Assembly (NCBI RefSeq): GCF_051014445.1
Contig: NW_027488384.1
Span: forward strand, 744,001 to 808,000
Direction of reading: 5' to 3'
DNA from: Colletes latitarsis
Taxonomy: Eukaryota; Arthropoda; Insecta; Hymenoptera; Colletidae
DNA: 64,000 bases
The translations under genes and the position numbers were made by a program. Positions 25,661-39,546 of the stretch are shown here, one piece after another (within the stretch, counting starts at the first letter, position 1; each line of letters starts with the position of its first letter). The notes under the pieces were generated by a model that was not told the origin of the DNA, did not search any database, and was given only the letters and a program-made list of their open reading frames with translations.

Positions 25661-26012
25661 GGCTATTTCTGGATTGCATCATGTAGTAATGTAGTACCAC
25701 CCTGATACAGTCAATTAAACCTGGTTTCCATCAATATTTTAGAGGACAACGCGAGTTAGGTCTGGGATAGGTCTGGGATTTGCCCACATCTGGTTCATAT
25801 TTTCGCGTTTTTCACATACTTGTTGAACAGATCCTGGGCTATTTCTGGATTGCATCATGTAGTAATGTAGTACCACCCTGATACACTCAATTAAACCTGG
25901 TTTCCATCAATATTTTAGAGGACAACGCGAGTTAGGTCTGGGATAGGTCTGGGATTTGCCCACATCTGGTTCATACTTTCGCATTTTTCACATACTTGTT
26001 GAACAGATACTG
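25661..26012 (+). repeat. Single-monomer tandem duplication (176 bp x 2)
   Basis: Units 25661-25836 and 25837-26012 share CTATTTCTGGATTGC, CATGTAGTAATGTAGTACC, CACCCTGATAC, GAGGACAACGCGAG and CCACATCTGG. They differ at CAGTCAAT against CACTCAAT and in the next middle segment. A third related unit lies at about 25309-25484, separated by one unlike monomer. Confidence 0.82.
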
Positions 26013-27534
26013 GGTTTTTTCTGTTTTGGATCCCGTAGTAATGTGGTACCACACTAAAACAGTCCATTAAACCTGGTTTTGATCAATATTTTATAGGATA
26101 GCGCATGTTAGGTCTGGGATAGGTCTGGGATTTGCCCTCATCAGGCTCATACTCTCGCGTTTTTCACATACTTGTTGAACAGATCCTGGGTTTTTTCTGG
26201 TTTGGATCCCGTAGTAATGTGGTACCGCACTGAAACAGTCCGATAAACCTGGTTTCGATCAATATTTTAGAGGATAACGCATGTTAGGTCTAGGTTAGGC
26301 CTGGGATTTCCCTCATCAGTGTCATACTTTCGCAGTTTTAACATACATGTTGACCTAATCGAGGGTTTCTTCTGCTTTGGATCACGTAGTAAAGTGGTAC
26401 CACACTAAAACAGTCCATTAAACCTGGTTTCGATCAATATTTTAGAGGATAACGCATGTTAGGTCGAGGTTAGGCCTGGGATTTGCCCTTATCAGACTCA
26501 TACTTTCGCATTCTTCACATACTTGTTGAACGGATCCTGGGTTTTTTCTGGTTTGGACCACGTAGTAATGCGGTACCACACTGAAACAGTCGATTAAACC
26601 TGATTTCGATCAATATTTTTGTGGATAACGCATGTTACGTCTAGGTTAGGTCTGGGATTTGCTCTCATCGGGCTCATTCTTTCGCACATTTCTCATACTT
26701 CATGGCTAGATCCTGGGCTATTTCTGGATTGCATCACGTGGTAATATAGTACCACACTGAAACAGTCAATTAAACCTGGTTTCCATCAATATTTTAGAGG
26801 ACAACGCAAGTTAGGTCTGGGATAGGTCAGGGATTTGCCCTCATCAGACTCGTACTTTCGCATATTTCTCATAATTGATGGCCAGATTCTGGGCCTTTTC
26901 TGGTTTGGATCACGTAGTAATGTGGTACCACACTGAAACAGTCAATTAAACCTGGTTTCCATCAATATTTTAGAGGACAACGCATGTTAGGTCTAGGTTA
27001 GGCCTGGGATTTGCCCTCATCAGGGTCATACTTTCACAGTTTTAACATACATGTTGACCTGATCGAGGGTTTTTTCTGCTTTGGATCACGTAGTAAAGTG
27101 GTACCACACTGAAACAGTCAAATAAACCTGGTTTCCATCAATATTCTAGAGGACAACGCATGTTAGGTCTAGGTTAGGCCTGGGATTTGCCCTCATCAGT
27201 GTCATACTTTCGCAGTTTTAATATACATGTTGACCTAATCGAGGGTTTTTTCTGCTTTGGATCACGTAGTAAAGTGGTACCACACTAAAACAGTCAATTA
27301 AACCTGGTTTCGATCAATATTTTAGAGGACAACGCAAGTTAGGTCTGGGATAGGTCTGGGATTTGCCCTCATCAGACTCATACTTACGCACACTTCACAT
27401 ACTTGTTAAACAGATCCTGGGTTTTTTTCTGGTTTGGATCACGTAGTAATGTGGTACCACACTGAAACAGTCGATTAAACCTGGTTTCGATCAATATTTT
27501 TGAGGATAACGCATGTTTGGTCTTGGTTAGGCCT

Positions 27535-27845
27535 GAGATTATCACTCATCAGACTCATACTTTCGCATTCTTCACATACTTGTTGAACGGATCCTGGGTT
27601 TTTTTTGGTTTGGATCGCGTAGTAATGTGGTACCAGACTGAAACATTCAATTAATCCTGGTCTTGATATATATTTTAGAGGATAACGCATGTTAGGTCTG
27701 GGTAAGGTCTAGGATTTGCCATCATCAGGCTCATAATTTCGCATATTTCTCATACTTCATGCCTAGATCCTGTGCTTTGTCTGGATTGGATCACGTAGTA
27801 TTGTGGTACCACACTGAAACACTAAATTAAACCTGGTTTCGATCA
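27535..27845 (+). repeat. Displaced duplication, copy 1 (27 monomers, 4755 bp)
   Basis: Matches 32290-32600 at 4755 bp. Shared marks are TTATCACTCATCAGAC, GTACCAGACTG, CTTGATATATATT, GGGTAAGGTCTAGG, CATAATTTCGC and CTTTGTCTGGATTGG. The same short series is also present near 4050-4260 and 23400-23610. Confidence 0.8.
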
Positions 27846-28940
27846 ATATTTTAGAGGATAACGCAAGTTTGGTCTGGGATAGGTGTGGTATTTGCCCACA
27901 TCAGGGTCATATTTTCGCATTTTTCACATACTTGTAGAACAGATCCCTGGCTTTTTCAGGTTTGTATCACGTAGTAGTGTGGTACCACACTGAAACAGTC
28001 GATTAAACCTGGTTTCGATCAATATTTTAGAGGATAGCGCATGTTAGGTCTGGGATAGGTCTGGGATTTGCCCTCATCAGGCTCATACTCCCGCGTTTTT
28101 CACATACTTGTTGAACAGATCCTGGGTTTTTTCTGGTTTGGATCCCGTAGTAATGTGGTACCACACTGAAACAGTCCATTCAACCTGGTTTCGATCAATA
28201 TTTTAGAGGATAACCCATGTTAGGTCTAGGTTAGACCTGGGATTATCACTCATCAGACTCATACTTTCGCGTTTTTCACATACTTGTTGAACAGATCCTG
28301 GGTTTTTTCTGGTTTGGAACACGTAGTAATGTGGTACCACACTGAAACAGTCCATTAAACCTGGTTTCGATCAATATTTCAGAGGATAACGCAAGTTATG
28401 TCTGGGATAGGTCTGGGATTTGCCCTCGTCAGGCTCATAGTTTCGCGTTTCTTACATACGTGTAGAACAGATCCTGGGTTTTTTCTGGTTTGGATCCCGT
28501 AGTAATGTGGTATCACATTAAAACAGTCCATTAAACCTGGTTTTGATCAATATTTTATAGGATAGCGCATGTTAGGTATGGGATAGGTCTGGGATTTGCC
28601 CTCATCAGGCTCATACTCCCGCGTTTTTCACATACTTGTTGAACAGATCCTGGGTTTTTTCTGGTTTGGATCCCGTAGTAATGTGGTACCACACTGAAAC
28701 AGTCCGTTAAACCTGGTGTCGATCAATATTTTAGAGGATAACGCATGTTAGGTCGAGGTTAGGCCTGGGATTTGCCCTTATCAGACTCATACTTTCGCAT
28801 TCGTCACATACTTGTTGAACGGATCCTGGGTTTTTTCTGGTTTGGACCACGTAGTAATGTGGTACCACACTGAAACAGTCGATTAAACCTGGTTTCGATC
28901 AATATTTTAGAGGATAACGCAAGTTATGTCTGGGATAGGT

Positions 28941-29997
28941 CTGGGATTTGCACTCATCAGGCTCATACTTTCGCATATTTCTCATTCTTGTTGGCCAGAT
29001 CCTGGGCTTCCACTGGTTTGGACCACGTAGTAATGTGATGCCACACTAAACCTGTCAATTAAACCTGGTTTCGATCAATATTTTAGAGGATAACGCAAGG
29101 TATGTCAGGGATAGATCTGGGGATTTGCCCTCATCAGGCTCATACTTTCGCGTTTTTCACATTCTTATTGAACAGATCCTGGGTTTTTTCTGGTTTGGAT
29201 CACGCAGTAATGTGGTACCACACTGAAACAGTTCATTAAACCTGGTTTCGATCAATATTTTAGAGAATAATTCATGTTAGGTCTAGGTTAGGTCTGGGAT
29301 TTGCTCTCATCGGGCTCATTCTTTCGCATATTTCTCATACTTCATGGCTAGATCCTGGGCTATTTCTGGATTGCATCATGTAGTAATGTTGTACCACCCT
29401 GATACAGTCAATTAAACCTGGTTTCCATCAATATTTTAGAGGACAACGCGAGTTAGGTCTGGGATAGGTCTGGGATTTGCCCACATCAGGTTCATACTTT
29501 CGCATTTTTCACATACTTGTTGAACAGATACTGGGTTTTTTCTGGTTTGGATCACGTAGTAATCTGGTACCACACTGAAACAGTCCATTAAACCTGGTTT
29601 CGATCAATATTTTAGAGGATAACGCAAGTTATGTCTGGGATAGGTCTGGGATTTGCCCTCATCAGGGTCAAATTTTCGCGTTTTTCACATACTTGTTGAA
29701 CAGATCCTGGGTTTTTTCTGGTTTGGATCAGGTAGTAATGTGGTACCACACTGAAACAGTCCATTAAACCTGGTTTCGATCAATATTTTAGAGGATAACG
29801 CAAGTTATGTCTGGGATAGGTCTGGGATTTGCCCTCGTCAGGCTCATAGTTTCGCGTTTCTTACATACTTGTACAACAGATCCTGGTTTTTTTCTGGTTT
29901 GGATCCCGTAGTAATGTGGTACCACACTGAAACAGTCCATTAAACCTGGCTTCGGTCAATATTTTAGAGAATAATTCATGTTAGGTCTAGGTTCGGT
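28941..29997 (+). repeat. Six-monomer higher-order repeat, unit 1 (1057 bp)
   Basis: Followed by a partial second unit at 29998-30487. Shared marks are TTGGCCAGATCC with CTTCCACTGG, GTGATGCCACACTAAACC, AACGCAAGGTATGTCAGGG, GATCTGGGGATTTGCC with one extra G, and CATTCTTATTGAAC. The same marks occur once more at 23660-23980, 5281 bp before unit 1 (30 monomers). Confidence 0.83.
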
Positions 29998-30487
29998 CTG
30001 GGATTTGCACTCATCAGGCTCATACTTTCGCATATTTCTCATTCTTGTTGGCCAGATCCTGGGCTTCCACTGGTTTGGATCACGTAGTAATGTGATGCCA
30101 CACTAAACCTGTCAATTAAACCTAGTTTCGATCAATATTTTAGAGGATAACGCAAGGTATGTCAGGGATAGATCTGGGGATTTGCCCTCATCCGGCCCAT
30201 ACTTTCGCGTTTTTCACATTCTTATTGAACAGATCCTGGGTTTTTTCTGGTTTGGATCACGCAGTAATGTGGTACCACACTGAAACAGTTCATTAAACCT
30301 GGTTTCGATCAATATTTTAGAGAATAATTCATGTTAGGTCTAGGTTAGGTCTGGGATTTGCTCTCATCGGGCTCATTCTTTCGCATATTTCTCATACTTC
30401 ATGGCTAGATCCTGGGCTATTTCTGGATTGCATCATGTAGTAATGTAGTACCACCCTGAAACAGTCAATTAAACCTGGTTGCCATCA
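29998..30487 (+). repeat. Six-monomer higher-order repeat, partial unit 2
   Basis: Matches 28941-29430 at 1057 bp, then changes to a different monomer (GGTTGCCATC joined to AGGATAACGCAAG). The copy is therefore cut short by a register change near 30487. Confidence 0.8.
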
Positions 30488-32289
30488 ATATTTTAGAGGA
30501 TAACGCAAGTTATGTCTGGGATAGGTCTGGGATTTGCCCTCATCAGGGTCATATTTTCTCGTTTTTCACATACTTGTTGAACAGATCCTGGGTCTTTTCT
30601 GGTTTGGATCAGGTTAGTAATGTGGTACCACACTGAAACAGTCCATTAAACCTGGTATCGATCAATATTTTAGAGGATAACGCAAGTTATGTCTGGGATA
30701 GGTCTGGGATTTGCCCTCGTCAGGCTCATAGTTTCGCGTTTCTTACATACGTGTAGAACAGATCCTGGGTTTTTTCTGGTTTGGATCCCGTAGTAATGTG
30801 GTACCACGGTAAAACAGTCCATTAAACCTGGTTTTGATCAATATTTTATAGGATACCGCATGTTAGGTCTGGGATAGGTCTGGAATTTGCCCTCATCAGA
30901 CACATACTTTCGCATTCTCCACATACTTGTTGATCAGATCCTGGGTTTTTTCAAGTTTGGATCACGTAGTATTGTGGTACCACACTGAAACAGTCCGTTA
31001 AACCTGGTTTCGATCAATATTTTAGAGGATAACGCATGTTAGGTCTAGGTTAGGCCTGGGATTTGCCCTTATCAGACTCATACTTTCGCATTCTTCACAT
31101 ACTTGTTGAACGGATCCTGGGTTTTTTCTGGTTTGGATCACGTAGTAATGTGGTACCACACTGAAACAGTCCATTAAACCTGGTTTCGATCAATATTTTA
31201 GAGGATAACGCAAGTTATGTCTGGAATAGGTCTGGGATTTGCCCTCGTCAGGCTCATAGTTTCGCGTTTCTTACATACTTGTAGAACAGATCCTGGCTTT
31301 TTTCTTGTTTGGATCCCGTAGTAATGTGGTACCACACTGAAACAGTCCATTCAACCTGGTTTCGATCAATATTTTAGAGGATAACGCATGTTATGTCTAG
31401 GTTAGTCCTGGGATTTGCCCTCATCAGGGTCATATTTTCGCGTTCTTCATATACTCGTTGAACAGATCCTGGGTTTTTTCTGGTTTGGATCAGGCAGTAA
31501 TGTGGTACTACACTGAAACAGTCGATTAAACCTGGTTTCGATCAATATTTTTGAGGATATCACATGTTAGATCTAGGTTACGCCTGCGATTTTCTCTCAT
31601 CAGACACATACTTTCGCATTCTCCACATACTTGTTGATCAGATCCTGGGTTTTTTCAAGTTTGGATCACGTAGTATTGTGGTACCACACTGAAACAGTCC
31701 ATTAAACCTGGTTTCGATCAATATTTTAGAGAATAACGCATGGTAGGTCTTGGTTAGGACTGGGATTTGCTCACATCAGGCTCATACTTTCGCATATTTC
31801 TCATTCCTGTTGGCCAGATCCTGGGCTCCCACTGGTTTGGATCACGTAGTAATGTGATGCCACGCTAAACATGTCAATTAAACCTGGTTTCGATTAATAT
31901 TTTAGAGAATAATTCATGTTAGGTCTAGGTTAGGTCTGGGATTTGCTCTCATCGGGCTCATTCTTTCGCATATTTCTCATACTTCATGGGTAGATCCTGG
32001 GCTATTTCTGGATTGCATCATGTAGTAATGTAGTACCACCCTGAAACAGTCAATTAAACCTGGTTTCGATCAATATTTTAGAGGATAACGCAAGTTATGT
32101 CTGGGATAGGTCTGGGATTTGCCCTCGTCAGGCTCATAGTTTCGCGTTTCTTACATACTTGTAGAACAGATCCTGGGTTTTTTCTGGTTTGGATACCGTA
32201 GTAATGTGGTACCACACTGAAACAGTCCATTCAACCTGGTTTCGATCAATTTTTTTGAGGATAACCCATGTTAGGTCTAGGTTAGACCT

Positions 32290-32600
32290 GGGATTATCAC
32301 TCATCAGACTCATGCTTTCGCATTCTTCACATACTTGTTGAACGGATCCTGGGTTTTTTCTGGTTTGGATCACGTAGTAGTGTGGTACCAGACTGAAACA
32401 TTCAATTAAACCTGGTCTTGATATATATTTTAGAGGATAACGCATGTTAGGTCTGGGTAAGGTCTAGGATTTGCCATCATCAGGCTCATAATTTCGCATA
32501 TTTCTCGTACTTCATGGCTAGATCCTGGGCTTTGTCTGGATTGGATCACGTAGTATTGTGGTACCACACTGAAACAATAAATTAAACCTGGTTTCGATCA
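32290..32600 (+). repeat. Displaced duplication, copy 2 (27 monomers, 4755 bp)
   Basis: Counterpart of 27535-27845. It differs by CTCGTACTTCATGG and GATCCTGGGCTTTG, where copy 1 has CTCATACTTCATGCC and GATCCTGTGCTTTG, and by GAAACAATAAATT for GAAACACTAAATT. Confidence 0.78.
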
Positions 32601-33026
32601 ATATTTTGGAGGATAACGCATGTTAGGTCTAGGTTAGGCCTGGGATTTGCACTCATCAGTGTCATACTTTCGCAGTTTTAACATACCTGTTGACCTAATC
32701 GAGGGTTTCCTCTGCTTTGGATCACGTAGTAAAGTGGTACCACACTAAAACAGTCCATTAAACCTGGTTTCGATCAATATTTTAGAGGATAACGCATGTT
32801 AGGTCGAGGTTAGGCCTGGGATTTGCCCTTATCAGACTCATACTTTCGCATTCTTCACATACTTGTTGAACGGATCCTGGGTTTTTTCTGGTTTGGACCG
32901 CGTAGTAATGTGGTATCACACTGAAACAATCAATTAAACCTGGTCTTGATAAATATTTTAGAGGATAACGCATGTTAGGTCTGGGTAAGGTCTAGGATTT
33001 GCCCTCATCAGGCTCATACTTTCGCA

Positions 33027-33660
33027 TATTTCTAATACTTCATGGCTAGATCCTGGGCTATTTCTGGATTGGATCATGTGGTAATGTGTTACCACAATGA
33101 AACAGTAAAGTAAACCTGGTTTCGATCAATATTTTAGAGGATAACGCATGTTAGGTCTATGTTAGGCCTGAGATTTTCACTCATCAGACTCATACTTTCG
33201 CATTTTTCACATACTTCATGAACGGATCCTGGGTTCTTTCTGGTGTGGATCATGTAGTAATGTGGTACCACACTGAAGCAATCAATTAAACCTGGTCTTG
33301 ATAAATATTTTAGAGGATAACGCATGTTAGGTCTGGGTTATAACTAGGATTTGCACTCATCAGGCTCATACTTTCGCATATTTCTCATACTTCATGGCTA
33401 GATCATGGGCTATTTCTGGATTGCATCACGTAGTAATGTAGTGCAACACTGAAACAGTCAATTAAACCTGGTCATGATAAATATTTTAGTGGATAACGCA
33501 TGTTAGGTCTGGGTTAGGTCTAGGATTTGCCATCATGAGGCTCATACTTTCGCATATTTCTCATACTTCATGGCTAGATCCTGGGCTATTTCTGGATAGG
33601 ATCATGTGGTAATGTGTTACCACAATGAAACAGTAAAGTAAACCTGGTTTCGATCAATAT
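33027..33660 (+). repeat. Three-monomer displacement of a rare monomer (528 bp)
   Basis: The segment GGATCATGTGGTAATG, GTGTTACCACAATG and CAGTAAAGTAAACC occurs at 33071 and again at 33599, exactly 528 bp (three monomers) apart, and I noticed it nowhere else in the window. The monomers between are different. Confidence 0.78.
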
Positions 33661-34269
33661 TTTAGAGGATAACGCAAGTTAGGTCTGGGATAAGTCTGGG
33701 ATACGCCCTCATTAGGCTCATACTTTCGCGTTTTTCACATACTTCTTGAACAGATCCTGGGTTTTTTCTGGTTTGGATCACATAGTAATGTGGTACCACA
33801 CTGAAACAGTCCATTAAACCTGGTTTCGATCAATATTTTAGAGGATAATGCATGTTAGGTCTAGGTTAGGCCTGGGATTTGCCTTCATCAGGGTCATACT
33901 TTCGCATATTTCTTATAATTCATGGCTAAATACTGGGCTATTTCTGGATTGCATCACGTAGTAATGTAGTACCACACTGAAACAGTCAATTAAACCTGGT
34001 TTCCATCAATATTTCAGAGGACAACGCAAGTTAGGTCTGGGTTAGGTCTAGGATTTGCCCTCATCAGGCACATACTTTCGCATATTTCTCATAATTCATG
34101 GCTAGATCCTGGGCTATTTCTGGATTGCATCACGTAGTAATGTAGTACCACACTGAAACAGTCAATTAAACCTGGTTTCCATCACTATTTTAGACGACAA
34201 CTCAAGTTAGGTCTGGGATAGGTCTGGGATTTGCCCTCGTCAGGATCATACTTTCCCATTTTTCACATA

Positions 34270-34800
34270 CTTCTTGAACAGATCCTGGGTTTCTTCTGGT
34301 TTGGATCACGCAGTAGTGTGGTACCACACTGAAACATTCAATTAAACCTGGTCTTGATAAATATTTTAGAGGATAACGCATGTTAGGTCTAGGTTAGGCC
34401 TGGGATTTGCCCTCATCAGGGTCATACTTTCGTAGTTTTAACATACATGTTGACCTAATCGAGGGTTTTTTCTGCTATGGATCACGCAGTAGTGTGGTAC
34501 CACACTGAAACATTCAATTAAACCTGGTCTTGATAAATATTTTAGAGGATAACGCATGTTATGTCTAGGTTAGGCCTGGGATTTGCCCTCATCAGACTCA
34601 TACTTACGCATACTTCACATACTTGATAAACAGATCCTGGGTTCTTTTCTGGTTTGGATCACGTAGTAATGTGGTACCACACTGAAACAGTCGATTAAAC
34701 CTGGTTTCGATCAATATTTTTGAGGTTAACGCATGTTAGGTCTCGGATAGGTCTGGGATTTGCCCTCATCAGGGTCATACTTTCGCAGTTTTGACATGCA
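34270..34800 (+). repeat. Displaced duplication, copy 1 (27 monomers, 4746 bp)
   Basis: Matches 39016-39546. Shared marks are CACGCAGTAGTGTGG, TTTCGTAGTTTTAACAT (GTTCTAACAT in copy 2), TGACCTAATCGAGGG, ATGGATCACGCAGTAGTG, CATACTTACGCATAC and CTTGATAAACAGATCC. Confidence 0.8.
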
Positions 34801-35074
34801 TGTTGACCTAATCCAGGGTCTTTTCTGCTTTGGATCACGTAGTAATGTGGTACCACACTGAAACAGTCAATTCAACCTGGTTTCGATCAATATTTTAGAG
34901 GATAACGCAAGTTATGTCTGGGATAGGTCTGGGATTTGCCCTCATCAGGCTCATACTTTCGCGTTTTTCACATACTTGTTGGACGGGTCTTGGGTTTTTT
35001 CTGGTGTGGAGCACGTAGTAAAGTGGTATCACATTGAAACAATCAATTAAACCTGGTCTTGATAAATATTTTAG

Positions 35075-35238
35075 AGGATAACGCATGTTAGGTCTGGATT
35101 TGCCCTCATCAGGCTCATACTTTCGCATATTTCTAATACTTCATGGCTAGATCCTGGGCTATTTCTGGATTGGATCACGTAGTAATGTGGTACCACACTG
35201 AAACAGTCCATTAAACCTGGTTTCGATCAATATTATTG
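35075..35238 (+). repeat. Short monomer (164 bp) with collapsed 11-bp duplication
   Basis: At 35088 the sequence reads TTAGGTCTGGATTTGCCC instead of two 11-bp subunits before ATTTGCCC. Twelve bases are missing, equal to one subunit plus one G of the G run, and the rest of the monomer is the usual length. This is what slippage or recombination between the two 11-bp copies would leave. Confidence 0.88.
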
Positions 35239-38200
35239 AGAATAACGCATGATAGGTCTGGGTTAGGCCTGGGATTTGCTCTCATCAGGCTTATTCTTTC
35301 GCATATTTCTCATACCTGATGGCTAGATCCTGGGCTTTTTCTGGACTGGATCACGTAGTAATGTAGAACCACACTGAAACAGTCAATTAACCCTGGTTTC
35401 GATCACTATTTTAGAGGATAACGCATGTTAGGTATGGGATAGTTCTGGGATTTGCCCTCATCAGACTCATAGTTTCGCACACTTCACATACTCGCTGAAC
35501 AGATCCTGGTTTTTTTTCTGGTTTGGATCACGTAGTAATGTGGTACCACACTGAAACAGTCCACTCAACCTGGTTTCGATCAATATTTTAGAGGATAACG
35601 CATGTTGTGTCTAGGTTAGGCCTGGGATTAGCCCTCATCAGATTCATACTTTCGCATACTTCACATAGTTGTTGAACAGATCCTGGGTTTTTTTCTGGTT
35701 TGGATCACGTACTAATGTGATACCACACTGAAACAGTCGATTAAACCTGGTTTCGATCTATAGTTTTGAGGATAACGCATGTTAGGTCTAGGTTAGGCCT
35801 GGGATTTGCCCTCATCAGGCTCATACTTTCGCATATTTCTCATACTTCATAGCTAGATCCTGAGCTATTTCTGCATTGGATCACGTAGTAATGTGGTACC
35901 ACACTGAAACAGTCCACTCAACGTGGTTTCTATCAATATTTTAGAGGATAACGCATGTTATGTCTAGGTTAGGCCTGGGATTTGCCCTCATCAGACTCAT
36001 ACTTTCGGATTTTTCACATACTTGTTGAACAGATCCTGGGTTTTTTATGGTTTGGATCACGTAGTAATGTGGTACCACACTAAAACAGTCCATGAAACCT
36101 GGTTTCGATCAATATTTTAGAGAATAATTCATGTTAGGTCTAGGTTAGGTCTGGGATTTGCTCACGTCAGGCTCATTCTTTCGCATATTTCTCATACTTG
36201 ATGGCTAGATCCTAGGCTTTTTCTGGATTGCATCACGTAGTAATGTAGTACCACACTAAAACAGTCATTAAATCTTGGTTTCCATCAATATTTTAGAGAA
36301 TAATTCATGTTAGGTCTAGTTTAGGTGTGGGATTTGCTCTCATCAGACTCATTCTTTCGCGTATTTCTCGTACTTGATGGCTAGATCCTGGGCTTTGTCT
36401 GGATTGCGTCACGCAGTAATGTAGTACAACACTGAAACAGTCAATTAAACCTGGTTTCCATCAATATTGTAGAGGACAACGCATGTTAGGTCTAGGTTAG
36501 GCCTGGGATTTGCCCTCATCAGGGTCATACTTTCGCATATTTCTCATACTTGATGGCCAGATTCTGGGCCTTTTCTGGTTTGGATCACGTAGTAATGTGG
36601 TACCACACTGAAACAGTCCATTAAACCTGGTTTCGATCAATATTTTTGAGGATAACGCATGTTAGGTCTGGGTGAGGTCTAGGATTTGCCCTCATCAGGC
36701 TCATACTTTCGCAAATTTCTCATAATTCATGGCTAGATCCTGGGCTATTTCTGGATTGCATCACGTAGTAATGTGGTACCACACTGAAACAGTCCATTAA
36801 ACCTGGTTTCGATCAATATTATTGAGGATAACGCATGATAGGTCTGGGTTAGGCCTAGGATTTGCCCTCATCAGGCTCATACTTTCGCATATTTCTCATA
36901 CTTCATGGCTAGATCCTGGGCTATTTCTGGATTGGATCACGCAGTAATGTGGTACCACACTGAAGCAGTCAATTAAACCTGGTTTCGATCAATATTTTAG
37001 AGGATAACGCAAGTTAGGTCTGGGATAGGTCTGGGATTCGCCCTCATCAGGCTCATACTTTCGCGTTTTGCACATACCTGTTGAACTGATCCTGGGTTTT
37101 TTCTGGTTTGGATCACGTAGTAATGTGGTACCACACAGAAACAGTCGATTAAACCTGGTTTCCATCAATATTTTAGAGGACAACGCAAGTTAGGTCTGGG
37201 ATAGGTCTGGGATTAGCCCTCATCAGGCTTATACTTTCGCGTTTTTCACATACTTGTTGAACAAATCCTGTGTTTTTTCTGGTTTGGATCACGTAGTAAT
37301 GCGGTACCACACTGAAACAGTCCATTAAACCTGGTTTCGATCAATATGTTAGAGAATAATTCATGTTAGGTCTAGGGTAGGTCTGGGATTTGGTCGCATC
37401 AGGCTCATTCTTTCGCATATTTCTCATACTTGATGGCTAGATCCTGGGCTATTGCTGGATTGGATCACGTAGTAATGTAGTACATCACTGAAACAGACAA
37501 TTAAACCTGGTTTCCATCAATATTTTAGAGGATTACGCGAGTTATGTCTGGGATAGGTCTGGGGATTTGCCCTCATCAGGCTTATACTTTCGCGTTTTTC
37601 ACATTCTTGTTGAACAGATCCTGGGTTTTTTCTGGTTTGGATCACCTAGTAATGTGCTACCACACTGACACAGTCCGTTAAACCTTGTTTCGATCAATAT
37701 TTTAGAGAATAATTCATGTTGGGTCTAGGTTAGGTAAGGGATTTGCTCTCATCAGGCTCTTACTTTCGCATATTTTTCATACTTGATGGGCAGATTCTGG
37801 GCTTTTTCTGGTTTGGATCACGTAGTAATGTGGTACCACACGGAAACAGTCCATTAAACCTGGTTTCGATCAATATTTTAGAAGATAACGCATGTTAGGT
37901 CTAGGTTAGGCCTGGGATTTGCCCTCATCAGACACATACTTTCGCATTATTCACATACTTGTTGAACAGATCCTGGGTTTTTTTCTGGTTTGGATCACGT
38001 AGTTATGTGGCACCACACTGAAACAGTCCATTAAACCTGGTTTCGACCAATATTTTAGAGGATAACGCATGTTAGGTCTGGGATAGGTCTGGGATTTGCC
38101 CTCATCAGGGTCATACTTTCGCATATTTCTAATACTTCATGGCTAGATCCTGGGCTCTTTCTGTATTGGATCACGTATTATTGTTGTACCACACTGAAAC

Positions 38201-39015
38201 CGTCAATTAAACCTGGTTTCGATCAATAGTTTTGAGGATAACACATGTTAGGTCTAGGTTAGGTCTGGGATTTGCTCTCATCAGGCTCATTCTTTCGAAT
38301 ATTTCTCATACTTGATGGCTAGATCCTGAGCTTTTTCTGGATTCGATCACGTAGTAATGTAGAACCACGCTGAAACAGTCAATTAACTCTGGTTTCGATC
38401 AATATTTTAGAGGACAACGCATGTTAGGTCTGGGATAGTTCTGGGATTTTCACCCATCAGACTCATACTTTCGCACACTTCACATACTCGTTGACAAGAT
38501 CCTGGGTTTTTTTCTGGTTTGGATCACGTAGTAATGTGGTACCACACTGAAACAGTCCATTAAACCTGGTTTCGATCAATATTTTAGAGGATAACACATG
38601 TTAGGTCTGGGATAGGTCTAGAATTTGCCCTCATCAGGCTCATACTTTCGCATATTTTTCATACTTGATGGCTAGATCCTGGGCTTTTTCTAGATTGGAT
38701 CACGTAGTAATGTTGTACCACACTGAAACAGTCGATTAACCCTGGTTTCGATCAATATTTTAGAGGATAACGCATGTTAGGTCTAGGTTAGGCCTGGGAT
38801 TTGCCCTCATCAGACACATACTTTCGCATTCTTTACGTACTTGTTGAACGGATCCTGGGTTCTTTCTGGTGTGGATCACGTAGTGATGTGGTACCACACT
38901 GAAACAGTCCATTAAACCTGGTTTCGATCAATATTTTAGAGGATAACGCATGTTAGGTCTAAGATAGGCCTGGGATTTTCCCTCATCAGACACATACTTT
39001 CGCATTCTTCGCATA

Positions 39016-39546
39016 CTTGTTGAACGTATCCTGGGTTTTTTCTGGTTTGGATCACGCAGTAGTGTGGTACCACACTGAAACATTCAATTAAACCTGGTCT
39101 TGATAAATATTTTAGACGATAACGCATGTTAGGTCTAGGTTAGGCCTGGGATTTGCCCTCATCAGGGTCATACTTTCGTAGTTCTAACATACATGTTGAC
39201 CTAATCGAGGGTTTTTTCTGATATGGATCACGCAGTAGTGTGGTACCACACTGAAACATTCAATTAAACCTGGTCTTGATAAATATTTTAGAGGATAACG
39301 CATGTTATGTCTAGGTAGGGCCTGGGATTTGCCCTCATCAGACTCATACTTACGCATACTTCACATACTTGATAAACAGATCCTGGGTTGTTTTCTGGCT
39401 TGGATCACGTAGTAATGTGGTACCACACTGAAACAGTCGATTAAACCTGGTTTCGATCAATATTTTTGAGGATAACGCATGTTAGGTCTGGGATAGGTCT
39501 GGGATTTGCCCTCATCAGGGTCATACTTTCGCAGTTTTGACATGCA
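39016..39546 (+). repeat. Displaced duplication, copy 2 (27 monomers, 4746 bp)
   Basis: Counterpart of 34270-34800. It runs directly into the single-monomer duplication at 39469-39818. Confidence 0.8.

Larger units (their letters stand above)
23391..34000 (+). repeat. Satellite domain Z, mixed Y-related monomers
   Basis: About 60 monomers with no gene. Marks include GAGGACAACGCGAG, GTAGTACCACCCTG, GGATAGATCTGGGG (an extra G), CATTCTTGTTGGCCAGATCC with CTTCCACTGG, CTCCCGCGTTTTTCAC, TTTTATAGGATAGCGC and CTTTGTCTGG. The first monomers (about 23399-23610) match 4041-4260, which ties this block to the X-to-Y border at the left of the window. Confidence 0.7.
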
